In this document: positions 8,159-17,738 of the stretch, in pieces | Layout: the number at the start of each line of letters is the position of its first letter | How positions within the stretch are numbered: the stretch's first letter is position 1 | From: Pseudonocardia sp. CNS-004 | Lineage (GTDB): Bacteria; Actinomycetota; Actinomycetes; Mycobacteriales; Pseudonocardiaceae | Length of the DNA stretch: 64,000 bases | NCBI GenBank assembly: GCA_001942185.1 | Contig: MKJV01000073.1 | Coordinates: forward strand, 1 to 64,000 | Reading direction: 5' to 3' | The notes under the pieces: generated by a model | What the model was told of the DNA's origin: nothing | The model's database searches: none | The model's input: the letters and a program-made list of their open reading frames with translations, nothing else | Program-made: the position numbers and the translations under genes

Positions 8159-9677
8159 TCAGTTCGGCGCGGCGGTCAGGGTGGCCTGCACGGTCCGGTC
8201 GCCGAGCTGTACCTCGACGACCTCGCCCGGAGCCCGCGACCCGACGGCGGCCTGCAGGTCGGTGCCGGTGGAGATGCGCTGGTCGCCGAAGCGCAGCACG
8301 ATGTCGCCCTCGCGGATGCCGGCTTGGTCGGCCGCCCCGCCGGGGGTGATGCCACGGATGATCGCGCCCGCCTGCCGCGGGTCGTCGGCCACGGTGACGC
8401 CGAGGATCGCGCGGGACGCCCGGCCGGTGCGCTCGAGCTCCTCGGCGACGCGCCGGGCCTGGTTGATCGGGATCGAGAAGCCGACGCCGATCGAGCCGCC
8501 CTGCGCACCGGTGGTGGCGATCGCCGAGTTGATGCCGACGACCTTCCCCTCCATGTCCACGAGGGCCCCCCGAGTGCCCGGGTTGATCGCGGCGTCGGTC
8601 TGCAGCGCGTTGAGCACGGTGGGCGTGTTGGCGCCGGTCTCCTCGCCGACGTTCACGGCCCGGTCGACGGCGCTGATGATGCCGGTGGTGACGGTGCCAC
8701 CGAGGCCGAGCGGCGCCCCGAACGCGATGACCTGCTGGCCGACGCGCAACGAGTCGGAGTTGCCCAGCTCGACCGGGGTGAGCCCGGACAGGTTCTGGGC
8801 GCGGATCACCGCGAGGTCGGAGCTCGGGTCCCGGCCGACGATCAGCGCGGGGGCGGTGGTGCCGTCCTGGAACACCGCGGTGACGGTGCCGGCCGTGGCG
8901 GCTTCCTCGACGACGTGGTTGTTGGTGAGCAGCAGGCCGTCGGCCGACAGGACCATCGCCGACCCCTCACCGGACGCGGTCGGCCCGTCGACGCGCAGCT
9001 GCACGACGCTCGGGAGGACGCGGGCCGCGACGGCCTCGACCGGGGTGGACGGAGCGGCGGCCTGGTCGATGGCGGGCACCGGCTGGCCGAGCACGCCGAT
9101 CGACCCGCCGCGGCCGCCACCTGCGAGCGAGTGGCCCACGACCCCGCCGATCACCCCGGAAAGCAGGATCCCCACGACGGCGAGCGCGATCAGCGGCCCT
9201 CGACGTGGCGGCCTCGGCCCGCTGGGCGGCTCGAGGTAGTACGCACCGGTCGGCGGCCCGAACGGCTGGTTCTGCGAGGTCTGGTACGGGTTCCCCGGCG
9301 GCTGGGACATCGGCTGGGACATCGGCTGGGACATCGGCTGGGACGTCGTGGGATAGGCACCAGGCCGCCGTACCAGGACTGCGCAGGCTGCCCGGCCGGA
9401 CCGGCGGCCGCGCCGGACGCCCACCGGTCGTCGGGGCGAGGCGCGGGCCATCCCGACCATGCGGGAGTGGAGGCGTACGCGCGTTCTCGGGCTGCCCACC
9501 GGGGCGGCCCTGCCAGCCACCCGGCGCGGGGACCTCGGTCGTCGCGTGTGCCGGGTGGCCGCCGCCATCGGACGCCCGGCCATCGGTGCCCGGCCCCGGC
9601 TGATCGCCGAGGCCGCGTGGCGCGCCCTCGTCCGGCCCTCCCGCAGCCCTGTCGTGGTCGGAAGGGAGGTTTGCCAT
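8159..9677 (-). CDS. pepD: PepD/HtrA-type serine protease with PDZ domain; active-site codons damaged
   Basis: Layout: a Pro/Gln/Ser-rich cytoplasmic N-terminus with four SQPM repeats, one membrane helix (GPLIALAVVGILLSGVIGGV), a trypsin-like domain and a C-terminal PDZ domain (GGAADQAGIREGDIVLRFGD). The catalytic His (LLTNNHVVEEA) and Asp (SSDLAVIRA) are present. The Ser site reads NPGTRGALVD where NPGNSGGALVD is expected; three bases are missing and the serine is lost. The N-terminal part also crosses two frameshifts (about 9440 and 9365). In M. tuberculosis, PepD acts in envelope stress and sits beside mprAB as here. Given the other indels in this window, the lost serine may be a sequence error. 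Confidence 0.85.
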
Positions 9678-9753
9678 GCCATCACCGAATTCGCGTCAAG
9701 GGACGTGCAGACCCCAGCCTAGCGACGTCCCGGGCGAGGCAGCGATCTTCCAG

Positions 9754-11184
9754 TCAGGCGAACAATCGGTGCCCGGGGAGCCGCATCGCGAGCAGTGCCC
9801 CACCCTCCGGCGCGCGGCCTGCCCACACGGCGCCCCCGTGCCGAACCGCGACCTGGCGGACGATCGCCAGCCCGAGCCCGGAGCCGGGCATCGTGCGCGA
9901 CGTCGCGGCGCGGTAGAAGCGCTCGAACACCAGCGGCAGGTCTTCTTCGGCGATGCCGGGCCCGGCGTCGGCCACCTCCAGCACGACCGACCACTCGTCC
10001 AGCGGTCGCATCTGGACCCGGACGTGACCGCCCGGCGGGCTCCACTTCGCCGCGTTGTCGAGCAGGTTGAGCACGGCACGTTCGAGCGCGGTGGCGTCGC
10101 CGGTGAGCGTCCACGGCACGAGGATCGGGTCGAACTCGACGTCGCCCGCCCGCCGCCGCGCCCGCTCCAGCGCCCGTGACACGACCTCGGTGAGCTCCAG
10201 CGGCTCGTGCACGATCATCGGGGCGTCATCGCGTGCCAGCTCGACGAGGTCGCCGACCAGCGTGGACAGCTCCGCGACCTGGGCCTGCACGTCGTCGAGG
10301 ATCTCGGCGCGGTCGGACTCCGGCAGGGTCGGCGCCCCGGGCCTGCTGGCGGCGGCGAGCAGCTCCAGGTTGGTGCGCATCGAGGTCAGCGGGGTGCGCA
10401 GCTCGTGACCCGCGTCCGCGACGAGCCGCCGCTGCTGCTCCTGCGACGCCGCGAGCGCGCCGAGCATCTCGTTGAAGCTGGCCGTCAGGCGGGCGAGCTC
10501 GTCGGACCCCTCCACCGGGATCGGCCGCAGCTCGCCGGTGGCGGCGACGCGTTCGGTGGCGGCGGTGAGCCGGTCGACGGGACGCAGCCCGGCGCGCGCG
10601 ATGGCGACGCCCGCGATCGCCGCGACCACCACGCCGACCCCGCCGACGATCGGCAGCGCGAACCCGAGCTTGGTGAACACCTGTTGGGTGGCGTCGAGCC
10701 GCTGCGCGATCACCAGCGCCTGCCCGGGACCGGCCCGGACGGCGACCACCCGGTACGGCACACCGGCCTCGGTGGCCGTGCGGGTGGACGAGCTGGACTC
10801 GCCGTTCGCCACCTCCAGCTCGTCCTCGCCGAGCGGCGGGGCGGACGCGGCACCTTCCGCGGAGATCGCGGGGCCGTTCGCGAGCAGCAGCGCGAGCCGG
10901 ATGTCGCCCGCACCGAGCACCTCGGTGGGGATCGTGGCGAGCTGCTGGGGGTCGGCGAGCTCGCTCTGCGCCGCGGCGGAGGCGCGTTGGAGCAGGTTGG
11001 TGTCGAGCGTCTGCATGATGTTGACGCGGACCGTGACGAACGCCGACACGGACACCAGCACCACCGCGAGCGCGGCCACCAGCGCGGCGAGCACCCCGAC
11101 CCGGGTGCGCAGCGAGACCTGCTCGAAGGCTTCCACACGGCCGTTCGGCCTGCCGTACCGCTGCGGCGCGGCAGGCCAGCTCAC
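9754..11184 (-). CDS. mprB: MprB-type sensor histidine kinase
   Basis: Intact protein of 476 residues. TM1 is [20 protein letters not shown]. An extracytoplasmic sensor of about 120 residues follows, then TM2 ([20 protein letters not shown]), a HAMP linker, and a HisKA box [16 protein letters not shown] with the phospho-His. The HATPase region has [14 protein letters not shown] (N box), [13 protein letters not shown] (G1), FERFYRA (F) and GSGLGLAIV (G2). It overlaps mprA by 4 nt, so the pair is translationally coupled. MprAB senses envelope stress in mycobacteria and controls pepD and sigma factor genes. The sensor domain is not well enough conserved to name the signal. Confidence 0.9.
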   Translation of the reverse strand: MSWPAAPQRYGRPNGRVEAFEQVSLRTRVGVLAALVAALAVVLVSVSAFVTVRVNIMQTLDTNLLQRASAAAQSELADPQQLATIPTEVLGAGDIRLALLLANGPAISAEGAASAPPLGEDELEVANGESSSSTRTATEAGVPYRVVAVRAGPGQALVIAQRLDATQQVFTKLGFALPIVGGVGVVVAAIAGVAIARAGLRPVDRLTAATERVAATGELRPIPVEGSDELARLTASFNEMLGALAASQEQQRRLVADAGHELRTPLTSMRTNLELLAAASRPGAPTLPESDRAEILDDVQAQVAELSTLVGDLVELARDDAPMIVHEPLELTEVVSRALERARRRAGDVEFDPILVPWTLTGDATALERAVLNLLDNAAKWSPPGGHVRVQMRPLDEWSVVLEVADAGPGIAEEDLPLVFERFYRAATSRTMPGSGLGLAIVRQVAVRHGGAVWAGRAPEGGALLAMRLPGHRLFA

Positions 11185-11879
11185 GGCGGTGTGTCGCGCA
11201 GGACGTACCCGACGCCGCGCACGGTGTGGATCAGCCGCGACTCGCCTTCGGCCTCGGTCTTGCGCCGCAGGTAGCCGATGTAGACCTCCAGCGCGTTGCC
11301 GGTGGTCGGGAAGTCGTAGCCCCAGACCTGCTCCAGGATCTGGCCGCGCGTGAGCACCCGCCGCGGGTTGGTGAGCAGCAGCTCCAGCAGCGAGAACTCG
11401 GTGCGGGTGAGGCTGATCGGGCGGTCACCGCGCCGGACGTCGCGGGTGTCGGGGTCCAGCGACAGGTCGGCGAACTCCAGCGGCTTGCTCTGCCCCGCCG
11501 CCGCGGCGATGTCGTCCGGGCTGCGCCGGCGCAGCAACGCGCGCAGGCGGGCGAGCAACTCTTCGAGGGCGAACGGCTTGGGCAGGTAGTCGTCGGCCCC
11601 GGCGTCGAGGCCCGCCACCCGGTCGGAGACGGCATCGCGGGCGGTGAGCACGAGGATCGGGAGCTCGTCGCCCGCGGCACGCATCCGCCGGCAGACCTCG
11701 AGCCCGTCCAGGCGCGGCATCATCACATCCAGGACCATCGCGTCCGGTCGCTGTGCCAGAACGGCGTCGAGAGCCGCCTGGCCGTCGCCGGCGAGCTCGA
11801 CCTGGTAGCCGTTGAAGGCCAGGGAGCGACGCAACGACTCCCGGACCGACCGGTCGTCGTCCACGACGAGGATGCGCAT
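11181..11879 (-). CDS. mprA: OmpR-family response regulator MprA
   Basis: Intact protein of 232 residues. The receiver has the acidic pocket VVDDD near residue 6, the phospho-acceptor Asp in [17 protein letters not shown], the conserved Thr in VLTARD and Lys in [13 protein letters not shown]. The winged-helix effector carries [20 protein letters not shown] and the recognition region [17 protein letters not shown], ending [11 protein letters not shown]. It is the first gene of the mprA-mprB pair and is divergent from srmL. A direct repeat just upstream is a likely binding site for autoregulation. Confidence 0.92.
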   Translation of the reverse strand: MRILVVDDDRSVRESLRRSLAFNGYQVELAGDGQAALDAVLAQRPDAMVLDVMMPRLDGLEVCRRMRAAGDELPILVLTARDAVSDRVAGLDAGADDYLPKPFALEELLARLRALLRRRSPDDIAAAAGQSKPLEFADLSLDPDTRDVRRGDRPISLTRTEFSLLELLLTNPRRVLTRGQILEQVWGYDFPTTGNALEVYIGYLRRKTEAEGESRLIHTVRGVGYVLRDTPP

Positions 11880-11901
11880 GCGGTCAGTGTGAACTCGTGA
11901 T

Positions 11902-11918
11902 CTGAGACGCGCCTGAGA
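11902..11918 (-). promoter_or_regulatory. Direct repeat upstream of mprA, candidate MprA/OmpR-type box
   Basis: Read on the minus strand, TCTCAG occurs twice with 11-bp spacing (one helical turn), 23-39 bp before the mprA start. OmpR-family regulators bind tandem direct repeats with this spacing, and mycobacterial MprA is known to bind a two-part direct repeat and to autoregulate. Assignment is by position and geometry only. Confidence 0.45.
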
Positions 11919-12120
11919 GGCTGCTGTGCGCCCGCAACGTTCCCCACGCGGGTGACCAGCGAATTCGGGTGTGCGCCTGCCCCCTCCGCGCTACCTTTTC
12001 CCTATGGCGTGCGCGCAGCGATTTCCGTGCCCCCGGCCGCGGTGCGGCCGCGCGGGCATCGACGCATCCGCCTGATCCGCGCGCCGGAGCGGCCGGGGGT
12101 GGGCCCACCCGCCGCCACCC

Positions 12121-13262
12121 GTGAGGATCGCCATGCCCGCCACCATCTCCCCCGGTCACGTCGCCGCCGCACTGGCGCTGCGCGACCTGACCGATCCCGC
12201 ACAGGACCGCACGCCGCCGGCCTCCTGCTCGACGCCGCGGTCGACGCGCTCGCCGGGCGGTGGGGCAGCACCGTGCGCGTGCTGCGCTCGTCCCCCGCCG
12301 TCACCGTCGAGGACAACTACGACCGCCTCGGCTACCCGGCGTCCGCGGTCACGCGCGAGGCCCGCTACTCGCGCTACCTCGGCGACACCGTCATGCTGCG
12401 CAGCCACACCACGGCCGGCGTTCCGCCCGCCCTGCGTGCACTCGCCACGGAGCCGGACCCGCCCGCGGACGTGCTCCTCGTGCTGCCGGGGCTCGTGTAC
12501 CGGCGCGACGTCATCGACCCCATCCACGTCGGCGAGCCGCACCAGGTCGACCTGTGGCGCATCACCCGGGGCGACGTCGACCTGGACGACATGCTCGGCA
12601 CCCTCGTCGAGGCGGTCCTGCCCGGCGCCCGCCTGCGCACCGTGCCCGCCCGCCACCCGTACACCGAGCAGGGGCGGCAGCTGGACGTCCGCGTCGGCGG
12701 CGGCTGGGTCGAACTCGCCGAGTGCGGGCTGGCCGCGCCGCACGTGCTGGCCACGGCCGGGCTGGCCCCTTCCCGCTGGCGCGGCCTCGCGCTCGGCATG
12801 GGCATCGACCGCGCGGTGATGCTGCGCAAGGGGATACCGGACATCAGGCTGCTCCGGGCCACCGACCCGCGGATCGCGCAGCAGATGCTGGACCTCACGC
12901 CCTGGCGGCCGGTCTCGATGCTGCCGGCGATCCGCCGGGATCTCTCGGTCGTCGCCGCGGCGGGCGTCGACGACGAGCTGCTCGGCGACCGCGCCCGCGC
13001 CGCCCTCGGCACCGACGCCGACGTCCTGGAGAGCCTGACCCTGCTCGCCCGCACACCCCACGATCGGCTCCCCCCGTACGCGCAGGCGCGCCTCGGCACC
13101 GCGCCCGGCCAGGTCAACCTGCTGCTCCGGCTGGTGCTGCGCCCGTTGGACCGGACGCTCACCGACGCCGAGGCGAACACCGTGCGGGACCGCGTCTACG
13201 CCGCGCTGCACGAGGGCCCGCACCACGAGTGGGCCGCGGTGCCGGAACGGCATCGTTCGTGA
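12121..13262 (+). CDS. srmL: PheS-related orphan ligase (SrmL type), one frameshift near the 5' end
   Basis: The gene starts GTG with MPATISPGHVAAALALRD four residues later. A one-base loss near 12203 (CAGGGACC read as CAGGACC) moves it to the next frame. There it runs AAGLLLDAAVDALAGRWGST ... NYDRLGYPASAVTREARYSR to the stop. GMGIDRAVMLRKGIPDIRLL is the class II aminoacyl-tRNA synthetase motif 3 of PheS. The C-terminal part resembles the anticodon/FDX-type region of PheT or mitochondrial PheRS. It is too short and too divergent to be the housekeeping PheS. This matches the orphan group called 'PheS-related mystery ligase'. Substrate unknown. It is divergent from mprA. Confidence 0.7.
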
Positions 13263-13394
13263 GCGCTGGGCGCATGCCACCTCGGCGGCAGAGCCGGTGT
13301 CGCCGCGGGAGTTCTCGCCGGTATCGAGGCGCAGCAGGTGCTCGGCGCCCATCGCCACGGCCTCGAGCCCGTGATCGTTCCGACGGGTGACTTT

Positions 13395-13412
13395 GCGCCC
13401 TCGGAAGGGCGC
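13395..13412. terminator. Hairpin between convergent srmL and sirtuin genes
   Basis: A perfect 7-bp stem GCGCCCT/AGGGCGC with a CGGA loop lies in the 247-bp gap between two convergent genes. There is no T-run, so it would be a GC-rich, bidirectional terminator of the kind common in actinobacteria. The rest of the gap shows no gene. Confidence 0.4.
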
Positions 13413-13509
13413 TCCGCCCCATCTCGGCCGGGTTGATCGTTGCGAGGTGTGCGCGGGCGCCCTTGGCGGGGCGGGGGGTCTGATGTCGGATGGGTCTTGG
13501 GGCGGTGCG

Positions 13510-14230
13510 CTACCGCGCCCACTCGGCCAGCACGTCCTGCGCATCGCCGACGACGCGGGCGTGGAAGGCCGGGTCGACGGGCCCGTCGGGGTGCAGGTCG
13601 ACGTTCACGCAGAAGGCGCCCGCCGCGCGGGCCGTGGGCGCCAGCCACGACGCGGGCGCCACCCGGCCGGACGTGCCGATCGCGAGGAACAGGTCGCACG
13701 CCGACACCAGCCGCCGCGCCGCACCGAGCTCCTCCGGGTCGAGCATCTCGCCGAAGAGGACGACGGCAGGCCGCGCAGGTCGGTGCACCGCCCGCACCGC
13801 GGCGGCTCGTTGCGGCGCGCCTCCTGCGCGGGCCCGATCCACCCGCAGAAGTCGTCGTCGAGGCAGCGGGCCCGCCCCGCCGACCGTGGAGCTCGACGAC
13901 ATCGACCGAGCCCGCGGCCTGGTGCAGCCCGTCGACGTTCTGCGTGATCACCGACGCCCCGGCCGCCGCGAGCGCCTTGTGCGCCGGTGTCGGGCCCGCA
14001 GCCGCGGCCGTGGTCCACATGCCGCCCCAGACGTCCCAGAGCGCATCGACGTTGCCGGGCAGCAGGTGGGCGTGCATGGCCCGCTCGATCTCGGGCGAGA
14101 GCGTCCACAACCCGTCCGGGCCGCGGAACGTGCCGAGCCCGGCCGCCACGCTGATCCCGGCGCCGGTGAGGGCGCATATCCGCGTGAACCGCTCCCGCGG
14201 GGCGATCTCGACGAGGCTGCTGACGTCCAC
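13510..14230 (-). CDS. Sir2-family NAD-dependent protein deacylase, two frameshifts
   Basis: The start is probably GTG at 14230 (VDVSSLVEIAPRERFTRICA). The NAD-binding motif ALTGAGISVAAGLGTFRGPD, then HKALAAAGASVITQNVDGLH and the active His in VVELHG are in the first frame. The zinc-binding region continues in a second frame (CLDDDFCG ... PRCGRC). The C-terminal part VVLFGEMLDPEELGAARRL, AIGTSGRVAPASWLAPTARA and NVDLHPDG is in a third frame, ending LAEWAR. All core sirtuin motifs are therefore present across two indels (about 13850 and 13770). Substrates cannot be inferred. Confidence 0.8.
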
Positions 14231-14336
14231 GGCTGCCCGACCTCCCTCTGCGCGTGCCGCGCCCGGGTGCAGCGTAGGTGGAGGCGGAGCGCGATCCTCC
14301 AGGACACCGCGCGCGGACCTGCGTAAGATCCACCAG

Positions 14337-15110
14337 GTGGACGTGCCGAATCGGCAGGTTGCCGAAGCGTTCGTCGAACTCTCGGACACCATCATCACTG
14401 GTTTCACCCTCCCCGCCTACCTCGATCGGCTCGCCGACCACAGCCTCGACCTGCTCGGCACGCAGGCGGCGGGCGTCCTGCTGCGCGACCTGACCGATGA
14501 CGCCCCGACCCGGGAGACGTCCCAGCTGGACTCGCGCGTGCTGCCGTACGAGGAGGGCGCCGGCATCGACTGTCTCGGCACCGGCATACCGGTGCACTGC
14601 CACGACCTCACCACGGCAGACACGCGCTGGCCTCGGTACGCCGACGCCGCCCTGTCCGCCGGGTTCCACTCCGTGTACGCGTTCCCCATGGGGCGGCGCG
14701 AACGAACCGTCGGCACGCTCGAGGTGTTCGCTGCAGCCCCCGTCGGGCTCGGCGACGACCGCATGGCCCTCGGCCAGGCACTGGCCGACGTGGCCGCCAT
14801 CGGCCTCCTCAACGCCCACCACGCCCGGTCCAACGGCGCCCTGATCGACCAGCTCCAGGGCGCGCTCGACAGCAGGGTCGCGATCGAGCAGGCCAAGGGC
14901 ATCCTCGCGGAACGCTTCGAGATCGACATGGACACGGCGTTCACCGCGATGCGCGGCTACGCCCGCAGCAACAACTCCCGCCTGCTCGACGTCGCCCGCA
15001 GCGTGGTCTCGACACCCGCCGTGGCCGCCGAGGTGCACGCGCGGCTCCGGCCGCACCAACGCCCGGCCGCTCCGGCGCCCGGGCAGGGCAGCAACGCGCA
15101 GCACGGCTAG
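14337..15110 (+). CDS. GAF-ANTAR domain antitermination regulator
   Basis: About 257 residues from GTG at 14337 (VDVPNRQVAEAFVELSDTII). A GAF domain covers about residues 20-160 (LDLLGTQAAGVLLRD ... AFPMGRRERTVGTLEVF). A C-terminal ANTAR domain has SRVAIEQAKGILAERFEIDM and AFTAMRGYARSNNSRLLDVA. ANTAR proteins bind paired RNA hairpins and prevent termination, usually after a signal sensed by GAF or a kinase. The middle of the GAF domain reads somewhat irregularly (DDAPTRETSQLDSRV), so compensating indels are possible. The gene is followed at once by tRNA-Arg. Confidence 0.8.
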   Translation: MDVPNRQVAEAFVELSDTIITGFTLPAYLDRLADHSLDLLGTQAAGVLLRDLTDDAPTRETSQLDSRVLPYEEGAGIDCLGTGIPVHCHDLTTADTRWPRYADAALSAGFHSVYAFPMGRRERTVGTLEVFAAAPVGLGDDRMALGQALADVAAIGLLNAHHARSNGALIDQLQGALDSRVAIEQAKGILAERFEIDMDTAFTAMRGYARSNNSRLLDVARSVVSTPAVAAEVHARLRPHQRPAAPAPGQGSNAQHG

Positions 15111-15124
15111 GATCGGCAGCGCAA

Positions 15125-15197
15125 GCCCTCGTAGCTCAGGGGATAGAGCACCGCTCTCCTAAAGCGGGTGTCGCAGGTTCGAATCCTGCCGGGGGCA
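15125..15197 (+). tRNA. tRNA-Arg(CCT)
   Basis: 73-nt cloverleaf. Acceptor GCCCTCG pairs with CGGGGGC and the discriminator is A. The D arm contains GCTC-AGGGGATA-GAGC. The anticodon arm is CCGCT-CTCCTAA-AGCGG, giving anticodon CCT. The T arm is GCAGG-TTCGAAT-CCTGC. No encoded CCA (ACCG follows). Confidence 0.95.
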
Positions 15198-15243
15198 CCG
15201 ACAGACTCATCGGGTCGACCGCCCGGACACCCGGTGGCACGAC

Positions 15244-16695
15244 CTACTTCGGTGCCTGGAACCCGCCGATCTCCTGCTCGAGCAGTTCGGCGAGGCGCAG
15301 CGGGGTGCGGTCCTCGAACATCGGGCCGATGAGCTGCACCCCCACCGGCAGGCCCTCGTGGGACCGGCCGGCCGGTATCGCCGTGGCGGGCAGGCCGGGC
15401 ATGGTGGCCAGGCCGGCCCAGACGAGCTGGTCGAAGTACGGGTACTCGACGCCGTCGATGTCGATGCGCCGTTCCAGCGGATTGGGGCTGTGGTCGTGCG
15501 GGAACGCGGGCGTCGGCGTGACCGGACACACCACGGCGTCGAACTCGGCGAAGAGCTGCCGCCAGCCGTGGCGGTGGAGTTCGCGACGATTGTTCACCTC
15601 GATCCAGTCGCGGTGGCTGAACAGGATGGCGCGCAGTCGCGTCGCGTCGAGACCCTGATCGTCCGCGCCCAGTCCGGCGACGCGGGTCCGCAACTGCTCG
15701 TCCGATTCGATGGGAAAACGCGCGGTGGAGCCCGAAACCAGCAACTGCATGTAGAGCCGCGCAGCTTCGGCCAGGTCGGGCAGCAACCGACTGTGCCGTT
15801 CGACCCGGGCGCCGCCGCCGGCGAGCGCCTCGGCCACCCGGTTCGCCCCCTCCCGCACAGCGGACCCGGTCGGGATGAACGGGTGCTCGTCGACCACCAG
15901 GACCCGGAAGTCGCCGAGCCGCTCGTGACGCGCGGGCGGCAGCGTCACGTCGTACGCGACGCCGTGCGTCAGCGGGTCCGGCCCGGCCATGACGTCGAGC
16001 AGGAGCGTGAGGTCGCGGGCGGTGCGCGCCATCGGACCGACGACGGCGAGGTCGAGGTCGACCGGCAACGGCGGTGCCGACGGCGCGACCATGCCGCGGG
16101 TCGCCGCCAGCCCGAGTGTCGGCTTGTGCGCGTAGACGCCGCAGAAGTGCGCGGGCGTGCGCAGCGAACCGGCGAGGTCGGAGCCGATGGACAGCGCACC
16201 GAATCCGCACGCCAGGGCTGCCGCTGATCCGCCGGAGGACCCGCCCGAGGTGCGACCGTGATCCCACGGGTTGTGGGTGGTGCCGTAGATGTCGTTGAAG
16301 GTCTGGATGTCCTGCAGCCCCAAGGGCACATTGGTCTTACCGAGCACCACCGCGCCGGCGGCCTCGAGCCGCGACACCTGTACCGCGTCCTCGGCCGGCA
16401 CGTGGTCCCGGTGGTGCGGGATGCCCCAGGTCGTGGGCAGACCAGCCATGTCGTAGGACTCCTTGACCGTCACCGGGACACCGAGCAGGGGCCGATCCTC
16501 ACCGCGGGCGCGCGCCTCGTCGGCGCGCCGAGCGGCGGCCCGTGCACGGTCGAAGTCCGGCACGCAGACCGCGTTGACCACCTCGTCGTCGCGCTCGATA
16601 CAGGCGATCGCCTCGTCGGTGAGCTCGACCGAGGTCACCTCGCCGGCACGCAATGCGGCCACGAGCTCTTCGGCCGACCGAAAATTCCACTCCAT
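15244..16695 (-). CDS. Amidase signature family amidase
   Basis: Intact protein of 483 residues. The Ser-cisSer-Lys triad is visible: Lys in LLGVPVTVKESYDMAG, the Gly/Ser-rich loop GRTSGGSSGGSAAALACG, and the nucleophile region LSIGSDLAGSLRTPAHFCG. The pocket segments VGPMARTARDLTLLLDVMAG and GLPVGVQLIGP also fit. Such enzymes hydrolyse carboxamides; the chemistry here could be aryl- or alkyl-amide hydrolysis and cannot be narrowed. It stands alone, with its 3' end facing tRNA-Arg. The 200 bp upstream shows no gene. Confidence 0.9.
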   Translation of the reverse strand: MEWNFRSAEELVAALRAGEVTSVELTDEAIACIERDDEVVNAVCVPDFDRARAAARRADEARARGEDRPLLGVPVTVKESYDMAGLPTTWGIPHHRDHVPAEDAVQVSRLEAAGAVVLGKTNVPLGLQDIQTFNDIYGTTHNPWDHGRTSGGSSGGSAAALACGFGALSIGSDLAGSLRTPAHFCGVYAHKPTLGLAATRGMVAPSAPPLPVDLDLAVVGPMARTARDLTLLLDVMAGPDPLTHGVAYDVTLPPARHERLGDFRVLVVDEHPFIPTGSAVREGANRVAEALAGGGARVERHSRLLPDLAEAARLYMQLLVSGSTARFPIESDEQLRTRVAGLGADDQGLDATRLRAILFSHRDWIEVNNRRELHRHGWRQLFAEFDAVVCPVTPTPAFPHDHSPNPLERRIDIDGVEYPYFDQLVWAGLATMPGLPATAIPAGRSHEGLPVGVQLIGPMFEDRTPLRLAELLEQEIGGFQAPK

Positions 16696-16896
16696 GAATC
16701 CGACGCTATGGGCCCGCCGCAGCGGGCATGAAAAGCTGCGGCGCGCAACAAGAAAGCCGAACTGGCCATCTTCTCCGGCGAAATCACGCGCTCGTTCCGC
16801 TATCGCCCCAGGTCACCGCGTCGGCAATGAACCAACTCCACAGGCAAGGACATGAAGTGCCGCTTCCCGCAACGGGATGGAGGTCTCAAAGCCAGA

Positions 16897-17727
16897 TTAT
16901 CCGGCCGCGGTGCCGCGGGCGCAGTGACGGGCCACCGCGACCGCATCGACGATCATGTCGGCCAGTACCTCGGGGGCCGCCCAGAACGCGCCGTGGTCCT
17001 GCCCGGGCAGGACTCGCAGCGTCGCCTGCGGGAGCAGGTCGACGAGCGCCCGCGCGCCCTCGTGGAAGAACTCCGGCGAGTTCTCCCCCACCACCACCTC
17101 GACCGGCCGCGAGGTGCTCCAGCGGTCGGTGGGCAGCGGCTTCCCGTCCTGCGTGCCGGCCGCGATCTGCGCGTCGTAGGGCAGCGTGTGGGCGTAGCGG
17201 CACATCGTCTGCCAGGACGGGTCGGCCTGCATCGGCCCGATGTACTCCGCGGGCACGCCGACCACCTGCGTGAAGAAGTACTCGACCACCTCGCTGCGCC
17301 GGTCCTCGCGCAGCAGGCCCTCGACGTGCTCGCGGTAGTCGGCGGGCACCGGCCGGCCGGGCCCGACGATGAGCGGCGGCTCGTAGAGGAAGAGCCCGGC
17401 GACGCGGTCGCCGAGTGCGGTGGCGGCGTCGAGGGCGAGCAGGCAGCCGCCGGAGCCGCTGGCCAGCGTGGCCGGCTCGCCGAGTGCGTCGAGCAGGGCG
17501 GCGATGTCCTCGACCTCGCGGGCCGGCGCGTAGGGCTGGGTGTCGCCGCTCTCGCCCCGGCCGCGCCGGTCGTAGTTGACGAGCGTGCACCGGTCGGCGA
17601 GGAGGCCGGCGATGAGGTCGAGGCCGTGGTGGTCGTCCAGCGCCGTCCCGACGAGGACGACGACCGGTCCGCTCCCGGTGCGCTCGTAGGCGATGGCGGT
17701 GCCGTCGGCGGAGGTGACGGTGGGCAT
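16897..17727 (-). CDS. Alpha/beta hydrolase
   Basis: Protein of 276 residues. The strand order is typical: VVVLVGTALDDHHGLDLIAG, then LVNYDRRGRGESGD, then the nucleophile elbow LASGSGGCLLALDAA (Ser within G-S-G-G), and the C-terminal acid/His region VLPGQDHGAFWAAPEVL. It is probably a soluble esterase or haloperoxidase-like hydrolase; no substrate can be named. It lies 11 nt downstream of the AHSA1 gene and likely shares its ArsR-controlled operon. Confidence 0.85.
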   Translation of the reverse strand: MPTVTSADGTAIAYERTGSGPVVVLVGTALDDHHGLDLIAGLLADRCTLVNYDRRGRGESGDTQPYAPAREVEDIAALLDALGEPATLASGSGGCLLALDAATALGDRVAGLFLYEPPLIVGPGRPVPADYREHVEGLLREDRRSEVVEYFFTQVVGVPAEYIGPMQADPSWQTMCRYAHTLPYDAQIAAGTQDGKPLPTDRWSTSRPVEVVVGENSPEFFHEGARALVDLLPQATLRVLPGQDHGAFWAAPEVLADMIVDAVAVARHCARGTAAG

Positions 17728-17738
17728 GGCGATCTCCT

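Noticed and set aside
16696..16896. A small gene upstream of the amidase
   Set aside because: Short open frames exist but lack a start context, conserved motif or convincing codon use.
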